DNA of 64,000 nt, from NCBI GenBank assembly GCA_018725565.1, contig QLUR01000007.1:26800-90799 (forward strand). Reading direction: 5' to 3'. Made by a program: the position numbers and the translations under genes. Origin of the DNA: Bacillota bacterium. Lineage in GTDB: Bacteria; Bacillota; Dethiobacteria; Dethiobacterales; Dethiobacteraceae. The first letter of the stretch is position 1; each line of letters begins with the position of its first letter. Below, piece after piece: positions 49,758 through 57,798 of this stretch. The notes under the pieces are model-generated. The model was not told the origin of the DNA and made no database searches. It worked only from the letters and a program-made list of their open reading frames with translations.

Positions 49758-50420
49758 ATGCGGGAGCGCTACATTTTTGACCTGCTGTGCTCTGCAGCGG
49801 GCGGAGCCGATTCCTTCCCGGTATCGGAGAACGGTGTGCCGGCCGTCAGGACTGCCGTTCACAGCCATGCTGCCCTGGCGGCAGAGGCAGCCGGCTGCAG
49901 CCGCTGCCAATTGCGCGAGAACGCAACTCAGGTAGTATTTGCTGACGGTGATCCCGGGGCGGCCCTGATGTTGGTGGGAGAAGGACCGGGTGCCGAGGAA
50001 GATAAGCAGGGGGTACCCTTTGTTGGTGCGGCCGGGCAGCTGTTGAACCGTATCCTTGAGGCGGCGGAGATTAAGCGCAGTGAGGTATATATTGCCAATG
50101 TGGTCAAATGCCGTCCGCCGGGCAACCGCCTGCCGCAGAAGGAGGAAGTGGCAGCGTGCCTGCCGTTACTGTTGCGGCAGGTAGATCTTGTCTCGCCGAA
50201 AATCCTGGTTTGCCTGGGTTCATTAGCTACGCAGGCGCTGCTCGGTCCGGGCAGCCGGGTCAGCAGCTTGCGCGGCATCTGGCATACCAGAGGAGAGATA
50301 AGGATTATGCCTACTTTTCACCCTGCGGCACTGCTGCGTGACCCGGCCAAAAAACGCCCTGTCTGGGATGACATCAAACAGGTCCGTGATGCCTACCGGC
50401 AAATCCGCCAGGGGAGGTAA
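49758..50420 (+). CDS. Uracil-DNA glycosylase, family 4 (4Fe-4S)
   Basis: 220 residues. GCSRCQLRENATQVVF at about 46-61 holds the first cysteine pair; GEGPGAEEDKQGVPFVGAAGQLL at about 75-97 is the catalytic motif 1 of family 4/5 enzymes; NVVKCRPPGNRLP at about 114-126 carries another cluster ligand and PTFHPAALLRDPAKK at about 192-206 is the second catalytic motif. It removes uracil from DNA. The gene follows pdxT by 2 bp, so it may be cotranscribed. Confidence 0.92.
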   Translation: MRERYIFDLLCSAAGGADSFPVSENGVPAVRTAVHSHAALAAEAAGCSRCQLRENATQVVFADGDPGAALMLVGEGPGAEEDKQGVPFVGAAGQLLNRILEAAEIKRSEVYIANVVKCRPPGNRLPQKEEVAACLPLLLRQVDLVSPKILVCLGSLATQALLGPGSRVSSLRGIWHTRGEIRIMPTFHPAALLRDPAKKRPVWDDIKQVRDAYRQIRQGR

Positions 50421-50424
50421 GACT

Positions 50425-51123
50425 GTGGCGAAAGTACTCGTGGTAGACGACGAAAAAACGATCGTCAAAGGGCTGAAATTCGGTTTGGAGAAAGAAGGCT
50501 ACGAAGTGGTGGCGGCATATGACGGCGAGGAGGCGCTGGCTGTTTTTGCCGAGGAGAAGCCGGACCTGGTAATCCTGGACCTGATGCTGCCGGGAGCGGA
50601 TGGCTTTGAAGTTTGCCGCCGGCTGCGCAAGGGCAGTGAGGTACCGATAGTGATGCTGACAGCCCGGGGTGAGGACATTGATAAGATTTTAGGGCTCGAA
50701 TTAGGTGCGGACGATTATGTGACCAAGCCGTTCAATCCCCGGGAGTTGGTAGCGCGAGTCAGGGCGATTTTGCGTCGTGCGCAGAGCGCGGTGCCAAATC
50801 CGGCGCAACTGCGCGTTATCCAGGTGCAGGATATGCAAATCGACCTGTTCCAGCATAAAGTACGGGTTAAAGACAAAGAAGTTGAACTGACCAGCAAGGA
50901 ATTTGCCTTGCTGAGCCTGCTGGCGAGCCACCCGGGCCGTATTTTCAGCCGGGAACAGTTGTTGGAGCAGATCTGGGGCTACGATTATTATGGAGATGCG
51001 CGTACCGTTGATGTGCATATTCGTCATCTCCGTGAGAAATTAGAGCAGTCTCCCGGTTCGCCTCAGCTGATTCTGACTGTTTGGGGTGCCGGATACAAGT
51101 TCCGGGAGGGTAAAAGTGTTTAA
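50425..51123 (+). CDS. OmpR/PhoP-family response regulator
   Basis: 232 residues, GTG start 50425 after GGGGAGG. Receiver domain with VDDEKT at about 6-11, the phospho-acceptor in DLVILDLMLPGADG at about 46-59 and the switch KPFNPRELVARV at about 103-114. Winged-helix output domain with SKEFALLSLLASHPGRIFSR at about 157-176 and RTVDVHIRHLREKLE at about 194-208. It pairs with the histidine kinase that starts 8 bp before its stop, as in WalR- or PhoP-type systems. Confidence 0.95.
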   Translation: MAKVLVVDDEKTIVKGLKFGLEKEGYEVVAAYDGEEALAVFAEEKPDLVILDLMLPGADGFEVCRRLRKGSEVPIVMLTARGEDIDKILGLELGADDYVTKPFNPRELVARVRAILRRAQSAVPNPAQLRVIQVQDMQIDLFQHKVRVKDKEVELTSKEFALLSLLASHPGRIFSREQLLEQIWGYDYYGDARTVDVHIRHLREKLEQSPGSPQLILTVWGAGYKFREGKSV

Positions 51124-52201
51124 CAATTTGCGCACTAAACTGACCGTCAGCTATTTAGTGCTGATTTTGGCTGTCATGGTACTTACTTCTTTTTTCCTGC
51201 TTAATATCCTTGAGCATTATTATCTCTCTCACCAGTCGGAACTGCTGGTTAACCGGATGCTTGGCGATATCCGCAGTTTCCTGGCGATTGCTACGGTGCT
51301 GGCTATGGTGGTGGCCGGCTTCCTCGGCTCTGTCTTTGCTCACCGCATGACTGTTTCTATCACTACGCTGACCAAGGCGATAGAACAGATAGCCAAAGGC
51401 GACCTGAGCCAGCGGGTGCGGGTGCGCTCACGGGATGAGATCGGGCAGCTGGCGGACCAGTTCAATATTATGGCCAGCCGTCTGCAGGAAATGACAAGGC
51501 AGCTGCGTGAATTTGTGGCCAACTCCTCCCATGAGTTGCGTACACCGCTTACGTCGCTGAACATTCTTGTCAAATCGTTGCGGGAATACCCTCTGGAAAA
51601 GGAAGAAAGAGAAGAATTTCTCGCTGACATTGACCTGGAATTGGAACGCCTGACCAAGCTGGTGGAAAATCTTCTGGATCTGACGAGACTGGACCGTCTG
51701 GCTGCGGAAGACACTATGCACTCGGCCGATATTGTCCCTATCATTGCCAGTACGCTTGAAATGCTGAGAAAGCGGGCGGAGCTGAAAGGGCTGGTTTTCA
51801 GCTATATGCTGCCGGAGCGTTCTGCTCCGGTTTATGCCGTGCCACACCAGCTTAAACAGATGGTTTTCAACCTGGTTGATAATGCCATTAAATATTCGCT
51901 GCCCGGGGGGGCGGTAACGGTATCGCTCAGGCAGGAACAGGAGGAACTGCTGCTGACGGTGACTGACACCGGCAGCGGCATTCCTCCCGAGTACCGGGAA
52001 AAAGTTTTCGAGCGTTTTTACCGGGTGGATAAAGCGCGTTCCCGCGAGCAGGGGGGAACCGGGCTGGGGCTGGCCATAGTCAAAGAAATAGTTGCTCGTC
52101 ACGGCGGAAAGGTTTGGGCAGAAGGTACTCCGGGAGGAGGTGCCACTTTTATGGTCTCGTTACCATTGGCGCTGGTGCCTGCCCAAGCGGAAACACTATA
52201 A
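51116..52201 (+). CDS. Sensor histidine kinase with a very short extracytoplasmic loop
   Basis: 361 residues, GTG start 51116 after GGGAGGG. Two membrane segments (about 10-31 and 57-78) enclose only about 25 residues, far less than the 120-150 of PhoR/WalK-type sensors. Then HAMP (IEQIAKGDLSQRVRV at about 93-107), HisKA with SSHELRTPLTSL at about 141-152, and HATPase with DNAIKYSLPGG, DTGSGIPPEY and GGTGLGLAIVKEI. Partner of the preceding regulator. With so small a loop it may sense membrane state or need a partner protein. Confidence 0.93.
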   Translation: MFNNLRTKLTVSYLVLILAVMVLTSFFLLNILEHYYLSHQSELLVNRMLGDIRSFLAIATVLAMVVAGFLGSVFAHRMTVSITTLTKAIEQIAKGDLSQRVRVRSRDEIGQLADQFNIMASRLQEMTRQLREFVANSSHELRTPLTSLNILVKSLREYPLEKEEREEFLADIDLELERLTKLVENLLDLTRLDRLAAEDTMHSADIVPIIASTLEMLRKRAELKGLVFSYMLPERSAPVYAVPHQLKQMVFNLVDNAIKYSLPGGAVTVSLRQEQEELLLTVTDTGSGIPPEYREKVFERFYRVDKARSREQGGTGLGLAIVKEIVARHGGKVWAEGTPGGGATFMVSLPLALVPAQAETL

Positions 52202-52219
52202 GAAACAAGAGGTTACAAT

Positions 52220-53914
52220 ATGGAGAAATTTTTAGCAGAAGCTGTCAGCCTGCTGGCCGGGCAGGTGCCCCATGACAAAGAGCAGCTCTTGAGTGAACTG
52301 GAAACGCCTCCTGACCCGGAGCTTGGAGATTTTGCCTATCCCTGCTTCAGGCTGGCCAAAATTCTTCGTTCAGCCCCGGCCAAAATCTCTGCCGAACTGG
52401 CCGGGAAAATCACGCCTGCTCCGTATTTTTCCCGAGTGGAGGCTCACGGCCCTTACCTGAATTTCTACTGTGACCGCCGGCTGTTGACGGCGGAAACGCT
52501 GTCCGGGATTTTTGCCGGGAAGGAGCGTTACGGCTGGAAGGACCGGGGCTTTGGCCGGACTGTGGTAATTGATTTTTCCGCTCCAAATATTGCCAAACCT
52601 TTCGGCATTGGACACCTGCGCTCTACAGTCATCGGTCAGGCGCTATACCGCATTTACCAAGCGCTTGGCTTTCGCTGCATTGGCATCAACCACCTGGGTG
52701 ACTGGGGGACACAGTTCGGCAAATTAATCGTTGCTTTCTTGCGCTGGGGAGACGCTCAGCATTTGGAGGAAAAGCCGATTGAACACCTGTATGACCTTTA
52801 TGTCCGTTTTCATCGTGCGGCAGAGACCGACACCGCGCTGGAGGAAGAAGCGAGAGCCTGGTTTTTGAAATTGGAAAACGGAGACCCGGAAGCGAGGAGG
52901 CTATGGCTCCTGTTCCGGACCTTAAGCCTGGAAGAGTTTAAACGTGTCTATACGCAGCTGGGCGTCCAGTTTGATTACTATCAGGGGGAAAGCTTTTTTA
53001 ACGAAATGTTGGGCGATACCGTGCGCCTGGTGGAAGAACAGGGGTTGGCGAAGGTGTCCGAGGGCGCGCTGATAGTTTCCCTGGATGAAGACGGCCTGCC
53101 TCCCTGTCTGCTGCGCAAGCAGGACGGAGCAACCCTTTATGCGACAAGGGATTTATGTGCTGCTATTTACCGGCAGCGGATGTTCAACTTTGACCGTATG
53201 CTATATGTGGTGGGGGCGGACCAGGCTCTGCATTTTCAGCAGTTGTTTGCCGTGCTGAAAAAAATGGGGTACCAGTGGGCGGAAAAATGTGTTCATGTCC
53301 CCTTTGGACTGATTCGCTTTAAGGACGGGAAAATGTCAACCCGCCAGGGGACGCTGATATTCCTGGAAGACGTTCTGGCGCGCGCCTCTGAGCTTGCCGC
53401 CGGCATTATCGCTGAAAAAAACCCCAAGCTGCCGGACAAAGAGAAAGTGGCCGGCCAGGTAGGGATCGGGGCCGTAATTTTTGCCGACCTTGGCAACGAC
53501 CGGGTGAAAGACATAGAGTTTGAATGGGAGAAAGTGCTTGATTTTTCCGGAGAGACGGCCCCCTACATCCAATATGCCCACGCCCGGACGTGCAGCATCC
53601 TGCGCAAGGCTCCGGACTGGGACGGCTCTTACGATGCCGCTCTGTTAACCTGCCCAGAGGAACAGCAACTGGTGAGTACGCTGGCCCGTTTCGGGCAGGC
53701 GATAGAGAGAGCCGCTGAAACTTATAAACCTTCGGTGATAGCTCGCTACCTGATTGAATTGGCTAAAGAATTTAATAAATTCTACCATCAGTGTCCGGTG
53801 CTGACGGCCGACAGCCTAAGGCGCGCCTCCAGGCTGGGACTGGTTGCGGCCACCCGCCAAGTTCTGCAAAATGGGCTGTCCATGCTTGGCATCGCCGCTC
53901 CCGACGAAATGTAG
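52220..53914 (+). CDS. argS: Arginyl-tRNA synthetase
   Basis: 564 residues. Class I: the HIGH-like motif is FGIGHLRSTVIGQALYR at about 134-150; GDWGTQFGKLI at about 165-175; KMSTR, the KMSKS-like motif, at about 372-376 (HGLIRFKD-type text precedes it); and the C-terminal anticodon-binding helices with FNKFYHQCPVL. The N-terminal Arg-S domain is present but the protein starts slightly shorter than usual (MEKFLAEAVSLLAG). No operon partner is clear; a dispersed repeat and the GDT1-like gene follow. Confidence 0.95.
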   Translation: MEKFLAEAVSLLAGQVPHDKEQLLSELETPPDPELGDFAYPCFRLAKILRSAPAKISAELAGKITPAPYFSRVEAHGPYLNFYCDRRLLTAETLSGIFAGKERYGWKDRGFGRTVVIDFSAPNIAKPFGIGHLRSTVIGQALYRIYQALGFRCIGINHLGDWGTQFGKLIVAFLRWGDAQHLEEKPIEHLYDLYVRFHRAAETDTALEEEARAWFLKLENGDPEARRLWLLFRTLSLEEFKRVYTQLGVQFDYYQGESFFNEMLGDTVRLVEEQGLAKVSEGALIVSLDEDGLPPCLLRKQDGATLYATRDLCAAIYRQRMFNFDRMLYVVGADQALHFQQLFAVLKKMGYQWAEKCVHVPFGLIRFKDGKMSTRQGTLIFLEDVLARASELAAGIIAEKNPKLPDKEKVAGQVGIGAVIFADLGNDRVKDIEFEWEKVLDFSGETAPYIQYAHARTCSILRKAPDWDGSYDAALLTCPEEQQLVSTLARFGQAIERAAETYKPSVIARYLIELAKEFNKFYHQCPVLTADSLRRASRLGLVAATRQVLQNGLSMLGIAAPDEM

Positions 53915-53939
53915 CAGACAACTGCTTAGAAACCGCCAT

Positions 53940-53966
53940 CTGCGTTGTTGCTCCTGCGGTCCTCAC
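53940..53966. repeat. Dispersed intergenic repeat, copy 2
   Basis: Matches 4695-4721 with one mismatch. The surrounding 53935-54045 also holds the short palindromes ACGTACG and CGGTACG and a second TCGGTCCTCGTCG. It fills the space between argS and the convergent transporter gene. Confidence 0.7.
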
Positions 53967-54068
53967 TCCGACGTACGCCCCGGTACGCCTTCGTTTCGGT
54001 CCTCGTCGCGCCTAGCATCTGACGATTCTTTAGCAGATGCGTAATATTACAAATGCAGCTTATAGCTG

Positions 54069-54635
54069 TTAAAAAAAGGCTCCCTGGCTTCTGAGGGCTA
54101 AAAACAATAACAATAAACCAAACAGCAAAAAGAGAACAGCGCTGACCAGCCGGACATACGAATGCGGCAATCTGGCCAGAAAACGGGCACCCAAGTAAGC
54201 TGCCGCTCCGTGATTTATAAGCTGACCGCCCATCGCGCCAAGGAAGACTGACAGCGGTGCGCCGGTAGCTGCCGACAGCGCGACAGCTGTTAACTGTGTT
54301 TTGTCACCAAGCTCAGCAAAGAAAACGAGCAAAAACGTATGTAATACTATGGCACCGGGCGGCTTGCGCACCTTTTCTTCCGGTGTTTTTGTCTTCAGCA
54401 GCAGCCATAATCCTATTGCCAGGAAAAAAATGCCGCTTGCCAACAGCGTAACTTCAGCGGGCAGAAGTTCTGCCAGGAGCTCTCCCAACAGCACGGCTAG
54501 CAGTGTAATAGCCGCCAAGGCGCCAAGAGCGCCGGCCAGCACCTGGCGCGGCGGATAGCTGGAAGCCAGCATCAAAGTGACAAGCTGTGTTTTGTCACCT
54601 AGCTCGGCCAGCAGCGTGGTAAAGAAAGCAAGCAA
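54069..54635 (-). CDS. GDT1/TMEM165-family cation exporter
   Basis: 188 residues, TTG start at 54635. Two homologous halves, each with the signature ELGDKTQL (about residues 11-18 and 110-117) and three membrane segments, which is the UPF0016/GDT1 pattern. Family members export manganese or calcium. In bacteria, this family is often controlled by manganese; no riboswitch (yybP-ykoY) sequence is recognisable upstream here. A GGAGG lies about 18 bp before the TTG, so the start is not certain. Confidence 0.9.
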   Translation of the reverse strand: MLAFFTTLLAELGDKTQLVTLMLASSYPPRQVLAGALGALAAITLLAVLLGELLAELLPAEVTLLASGIFFLAIGLWLLLKTKTPEEKVRKPPGAIVLHTFLLVFFAELGDKTQLTAVALSAATGAPLSVFLGAMGGQLINHGAAAYLGARFLARLPHSYVRLVSAVLFLLFGLLLLFLALRSQGAFF

Positions 54636-54709
54636 AAAAGCAGCTATTTAACACACCTCCCAAGTTACAGGCATCAACTCCTGATTCACGGAAAAAGAGC
54701 CGCCGAACA

Positions 54710-54733
54710 CAAAAAAACCGGGTTAACCCCCGG
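54710..54733 (-). terminator. Terminator of tRNA-Arg
   Basis: Minus strand: CCGGG-GGTTAA-CCCGG followed by TTTTTTT. Confidence 0.85.
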
Positions 54734-54753
54734 CGCGTATCTTAATATATTAA

Positions 54754-54830
54754 TGGCGCGCCCGGAGAGATTTGAACTCCCGGCCTTCTGATCCGTAGTC
54801 AGACGCTCTGTCCAGTTGAGCTACGGGCGC
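54754..54830 (-). tRNA. tRNA-Arg (anticodon ACG)
   Basis: 77 bases with encoded CCA. Acceptor GCGCCCG pairs with CGGGCGC; the D arm (GTAGCTCAACTGGACAGAGC) is regular; the anticodon stem TCTGA/TCAGA encloses CTACGGA with anticodon ACG; T arm CCGGG-AGTTCAAATCT-CTCCGG. A34 would be inosine. Terminator follows. Confidence 0.98.
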
Positions 54831-54927
54831 GTAACGCAATAGTAACATAACACAATAATAAAATCAAGCGCTTGCGCCGGTCTAATTTTCAGCATTAAAT
54901 ATTCCCCCCGGGCAGAGCGGCTCTGGT

Positions 54928-55296
54928 TCAGGGCTGAGGAACGGCATTAAGCAACGACTTCAACTGGGCAAGCTCTTCAGCGGAAAGCTTCTGCCGCAAC
55001 AGGTCCAAGACCCGTTGCGCTTCCTCCGGAGTGATTCCGCCTTCGGCGACCTCTGTCAGCAGTGTTAGCCCTTCAGTACCAAGTTGCCCGAGAAGCGGCA
55101 CGGCAGCCAGCAGGTCGTTTATGCTTATCTCTGGGGGCAACGCCGGGACTGCCTCCCTGATATTTTCAATGGCCGGCTGCAAAACGGCGGTTAAGGCTGC
55201 CAGGGCCTGCAGAGCCAGCGGCCACAGGATAAAATAGACACCGGCGGCGACCAGCGCCAGGACCAATAACACCACGACCACCAGTATTTTAAGCAT
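54928..55296 (-). CDS. Small acidic membrane-anchored protein, unrecognised
   Basis: 122 residues, ATG 55296 preceded by AAGGAGG. A single N-terminal membrane helix (LKILVVVVLLVLALVAAGVY), then an amphipathic, Pro/Leu-rich part with PPEISINDLLAAVPLLGQLG at about 54-73 and TPEEAQRVLDLLRQKLSAEE at about 89-108. It could be a small envelope protein. I do not recognise a family. Confidence 0.7.
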   Translation of the reverse strand: MLKILVVVVLLVLALVAAGVYFILWPLALQALAALTAVLQPAIENIREAVPALPPEISINDLLAAVPLLGQLGTEGLTLLTEVAEGGITPEEAQRVLDLLRQKLSAEELAQLKSLLNAVPQP

Positions 55297-55465
55297 TTCA
55301 AGCCCTCCTTAAAAAACGTAAGCCCTGGGTAATGTGTGAACACTTATCTCTATAGATAATAATATTCGGGTTGCGGCAGCAAAGTCCTGCAAAAAATAAA
55401 CTGCCGCGGTTACAGGAGTTTGGACCCGGTTGCCGAATTCAAACTAGAAAATCGGGGGAGAGGCC

Positions 55466-56425
55466 GTGACGGTTATCACCGTTTCCAGGCAGTTTGGCGC
55501 CGGCGGCGAGCTGCTGGCGCGAGCTGTGGCGGAAGAAACGGGCTTTTTGCTGGTTGACCGCAAGCTGATTGCGTCCGGTCTTGCGGAGCTGGGGTTGCCT
55601 CCGCAACTGGTGCGTTTCGACGAGACGGCTCCAAAGGCGGAGCAGCTGGAAAAGAAGCGTCGTTTCTATGTGACGGCGCTGCATGAATATCTCACGGATT
55701 TGGCTGCCAACCGCTCAATTGTGCTTTTGGGCCGGGGCGGGCAATTTTTATTCCGTGACCACCCGGACGCCTTTCATATTTTCATCCATGCCCCGCTGAC
55801 ACAACGGGTGGAGTGGGTAAGCCAGATTTATGGACTGGAAGAAAAGTCGGCCGTCCGCCTGGTCCGGGAACAGGAGCAGAGGAAAAAGCGGTACATCCGC
55901 CGTGCTTTCGGCCACTCCTGGGTTGACTTGGCTTTATATGACCTGATACTGAACACCGCCAGGCTGACTCCTCAGGGGGCCATTGAGATTGCGCTTTTCG
56001 CCTTCTCCAGGTTCAGCGAGCGTAAGCGGCAACAATTGTCGCCGGCGACTGTTCCGGAAATTCCGGAGGCAGGAAAAGCAAGTCCTTTTAAGCACCAAAG
56101 CGAGACGGAATTTGCCCGCGTCCTCGATTTTTACAATATTCCCTGGCAGTATGAACCGCGTACCTTCCCATTGCAGTGGGACAGCGAGGGCCATGTTACA
56201 GAAGCATTTACCCCGGACTTTTATCTTCCCGACCAGAATATTTACGTTGAACTGACTACGCAGCGCCAGAAGCTTGTTTGGAGAAAAAATAAGAAAATGC
56301 GTCGCTTAAAAGAACTCTATCCTGAAGTTAACGCCAAAATTATTTACGGTAAAGATTACAGCAGCCTGCTGAAAAAATTCGGGCTGGACAAAAACGAGCT
56401 CAAGAACGATCGGAGGCAACCATGA
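55466..56425 (+). CDS. Cytidylate-kinase-like protein fused to a PD-(D/E)XK-like domain
   Basis: 319 residues, GTG start after GGGGAGAGG. Residues 1-185 are the cytidylate kinase-like family: VITVSRQFGAGGELLARAVA with a P-loop-like turn, and VLLGRGGQFLF at about 81-91. Residues 205-315 are different: FKHQSETEFARVLDFYNI with a conserved Glu, then EAFTPDFYLPDQNIYVELTT, in which Asp and Glu are spaced as in PD-(D/E)XK nucleases or TnsA/DUF559-like folds. The active-site Lys is not clear (ELTTQ). Stops inside the start of hpt (ATGA overlap), so it is translated with hpt. Confidence 0.7.
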   Translation: MTVITVSRQFGAGGELLARAVAEETGFLLVDRKLIASGLAELGLPPQLVRFDETAPKAEQLEKKRRFYVTALHEYLTDLAANRSIVLLGRGGQFLFRDHPDAFHIFIHAPLTQRVEWVSQIYGLEEKSAVRLVREQEQRKKRYIRRAFGHSWVDLALYDLILNTARLTPQGAIEIALFAFSRFSERKRQQLSPATVPEIPEAGKASPFKHQSETEFARVLDFYNIPWQYEPRTFPLQWDSEGHVTEAFTPDFYLPDQNIYVELTTQRQKLVWRKNKKMRRLKELYPEVNAKIIYGKDYSSLLKKFGLDKNELKNDRRQP

Positions 56426-56952
56426 AATATCGTTTGGAACGCTTGCTGTCACAGGAGGAGATTCAGGCAGAGATTGCCAGGCTTGGCAAGACTATTTCCA
56501 CCGACTATGCCGGCAAAGAACTGGTCCTTGTCTGTGTCCTGCGCGGCAGTGTCTATTTTGCCGTAGACCTCAGCCGGCAACTTTCCATCCCGTTTACCCT
56601 GGATTTTATCAGCATCTCCAGCTACGGCCAGGAATCAGATCCGCTCGGCATTGTGCGTATTACTAAAGACCTGGATGTGCATATCGCCGGCAAGGATGTG
56701 CTGATTGTCGAAGATATTGTTGACACGGGGCTGAGCCTCAACTACTTGTTGCGCAACCTGAAAACCCGCCACCCGGCTGGATTGCGGGTTTGTGCGCTGC
56801 TCAATGTGCCGGCCAGGCGGATCGTGGCAGTTCCGGTCGATTACCAGGGATTTCAATTGCCGAATGTCTACGCCGTCGGTTATGGCCTGGACTATCATGA
56901 ACGCTATCGCAACCTGCTTGAAATAGCTGCCCTTGTGGAGGAACAGCAATAA
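56422..56952 (+). CDS. hpt: Hypoxanthine-guanine phosphoribosyltransferase
   Basis: 176 residues. PRPP loop VLIVEDIVDTGLSLNYLL at about 93-110, VLRGSVYFAVDLSRQL at about 38-53 and VYAVGYGLDYHERYR at about 150-164. It salvages hypoxanthine and guanine. Coupled to the kinase-like gene by an ATGA overlap. The ncRNA candidate on the other strand ends right after its stop. Confidence 0.95.
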   Translation: MKYRLERLLSQEEIQAEIARLGKTISTDYAGKELVLVCVLRGSVYFAVDLSRQLSIPFTLDFISISSYGQESDPLGIVRITKDLDVHIAGKDVLIVEDIVDTGLSLNYLLRNLKTRHPAGLRVCALLNVPARRIVAVPVDYQGFQLPNVYAVGYGLDYHERYRNLLEIAALVEEQQ

Positions 56953-56953
56953 A

Positions 56954-57392
56954 GAACCAAGCCCCAACAGACCCCCTGCACCTACGCAACCTTGCTGCCT
57001 TCTGCCCAGTAAATCCCGCGCCTAGGCGAAACTCTCGTCAGCAGTTACAGCCCGACTCTCTGGCGATACTTGCCTGGCTTCTCCAGCCAAACAACGCTCG
57101 TAGGTACTTCTTGCCTCTCGGAGCTTGGCTTTGCCAGATTCCAACAGACCGTCCTTTTCCGGCGGAACTCTCCGAACGCTTCCCGCTGCCGGCTTCAGAT
57201 CCGGCAATCTTTCCGCTATCGAATCAAGCGCTCCCGCACATGCTACTGGCGCACCTCCGGATAAATCCCTTGGCAACCGCCCTCGCGCATCCTCACTTGC
57301 CTTCCCGGACGCTTGCCTTTCTCACTCAGTGATACTTAACTTTGCGCCATCACAGGCTTGTGACCGGTTAGTCCTGTCTCTCGGAACCTGGT
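56954..57392 (-). ncRNA. Large structured non-coding RNA, family not assigned
   Basis: About 439 bases, no convincing coding frame. A strong promoter lies just upstream. The first 16 bases CCAGGTTCCGAGAGAC (57391-57376) pair with GTCTGTTGGGGCTTGG (56972-56957) with one mismatch and some G-U pairs, closing the whole molecule. Inside are hairpins TCACA/TGTGA, GCGTCC/GGATGC, TGCCGG/CCGGCA and TGGCT/AGCCA, separated by purine-rich loops. The region lies between tRNA-Ser and hpt, close to serS, where Firmicutes often carry the large SRP RNA; however, the conserved SRP sequence GTCAGG...GGAAG is not seen, only GGCAGAAGGCAGCAAGG. Family therefore open. Confidence 0.6.
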
Positions 57393-57398
57393 ACGCTT

Positions 57399-57427
57399 AT
57401 TATCGCATAGTGTTAATTTTCTGTCAA
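57399..57427 (-). promoter_or_regulatory. SigA-type promoter of the ncRNA
   Basis: Minus strand: TTGACA (57422-57427), 17-bp spacer, GATAAT (57399-57404), with an A/T-rich UP-like stretch upstream. The first transcribed base would be near 57392. Confidence 0.85.
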
Positions 57428-57464
57428 TAGCTTTTTTAATATTTTTTTAATTTTTTTTGCAATC

Positions 57465-57492
57465 ACAAAAAGGCCCCGAAAAGCTTCGAGGC
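57465..57492 (-). terminator. Terminator after tRNA-Ser genes
   Basis: Minus strand: GCCTCGAA-GCTT-TTCGGGGC (one G-U pair) followed by CTTTTT. Confidence 0.85.
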
Positions 57493-57505
57493 AGGATTGC
57501 TTAAC

Positions 57506-57601
57506 TGGCGGAGAGAGAGGGATTCGAACCCTCGAAGCAGGTTTTAGTCCCGCTTAATCGCTTAGCAGGCGACCGCCTTCGACCGACTCGGCCATCTCTC
57601 C
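57506..57601 (-). tRNA. tRNA-Ser (anticodon GCT)
   Basis: 96 bases with encoded CCA, long variable arm (AAGCGGGACTAAAACCTGCTT) typical of serine tRNA. Acceptor GGAGAGA pairs with TCTCTCC, discriminator G, anticodon loop CTGCTAA with GCT. It is 34 bp from the second tRNA-Ser. Confidence 0.97.
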
Positions 57602-57635
57602 GTACTTGCCCTTCTTAGCTCCGCCAAACTAATGA

Positions 57636-57722
57636 TGGCGGAGGGGGTGGGATTCGAACCCACGGCTCTTACGAGTCACTGGTTTTCAAGACCAGCTCCT
57701 TAAACCGCTCGGACACCCCTCC
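57636..57722 (-). tRNA. tRNA-Ser (anticodon TGA)
   Basis: 87 bases with encoded CCA. Acceptor GGAGGGG pairs with CCCCTCC, anticodon stem CTGGT/ACCAG with loop CTTGAAA (anticodon TGA), variable arm GTGACTCGTAAGAGCCGTG in part, T loop GTTCGAATC. Upstream of the GCT tRNA in the same direction as serS. Confidence 0.97.
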
Positions 57723-57798
57723 CGGCGCATTTGCAAGTATAGCATACATTTAGGCAGGCTGTCAACTCGAAAATGTGCAAATTTTTCCAGGGCGTATG

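Noticed and set aside
54636..54660. yybP-ykoY manganese riboswitch before the GDT1-like gene
   Set aside because: The space upstream is too short and no riboswitch sequence is recognisable.
57022..57276. 84-codon minus-strand open frame
   Set aside because: It lies inside the RNA candidate, has no ribosome binding site and no family pattern.
56954..57392. Firm annotation as SRP RNA (ffs/scr)
   Set aside because: Synteny and orientation fit, but the hallmark GTCAGG...GGAAG sequence is absent and the length exceeds the usual 270 bases.
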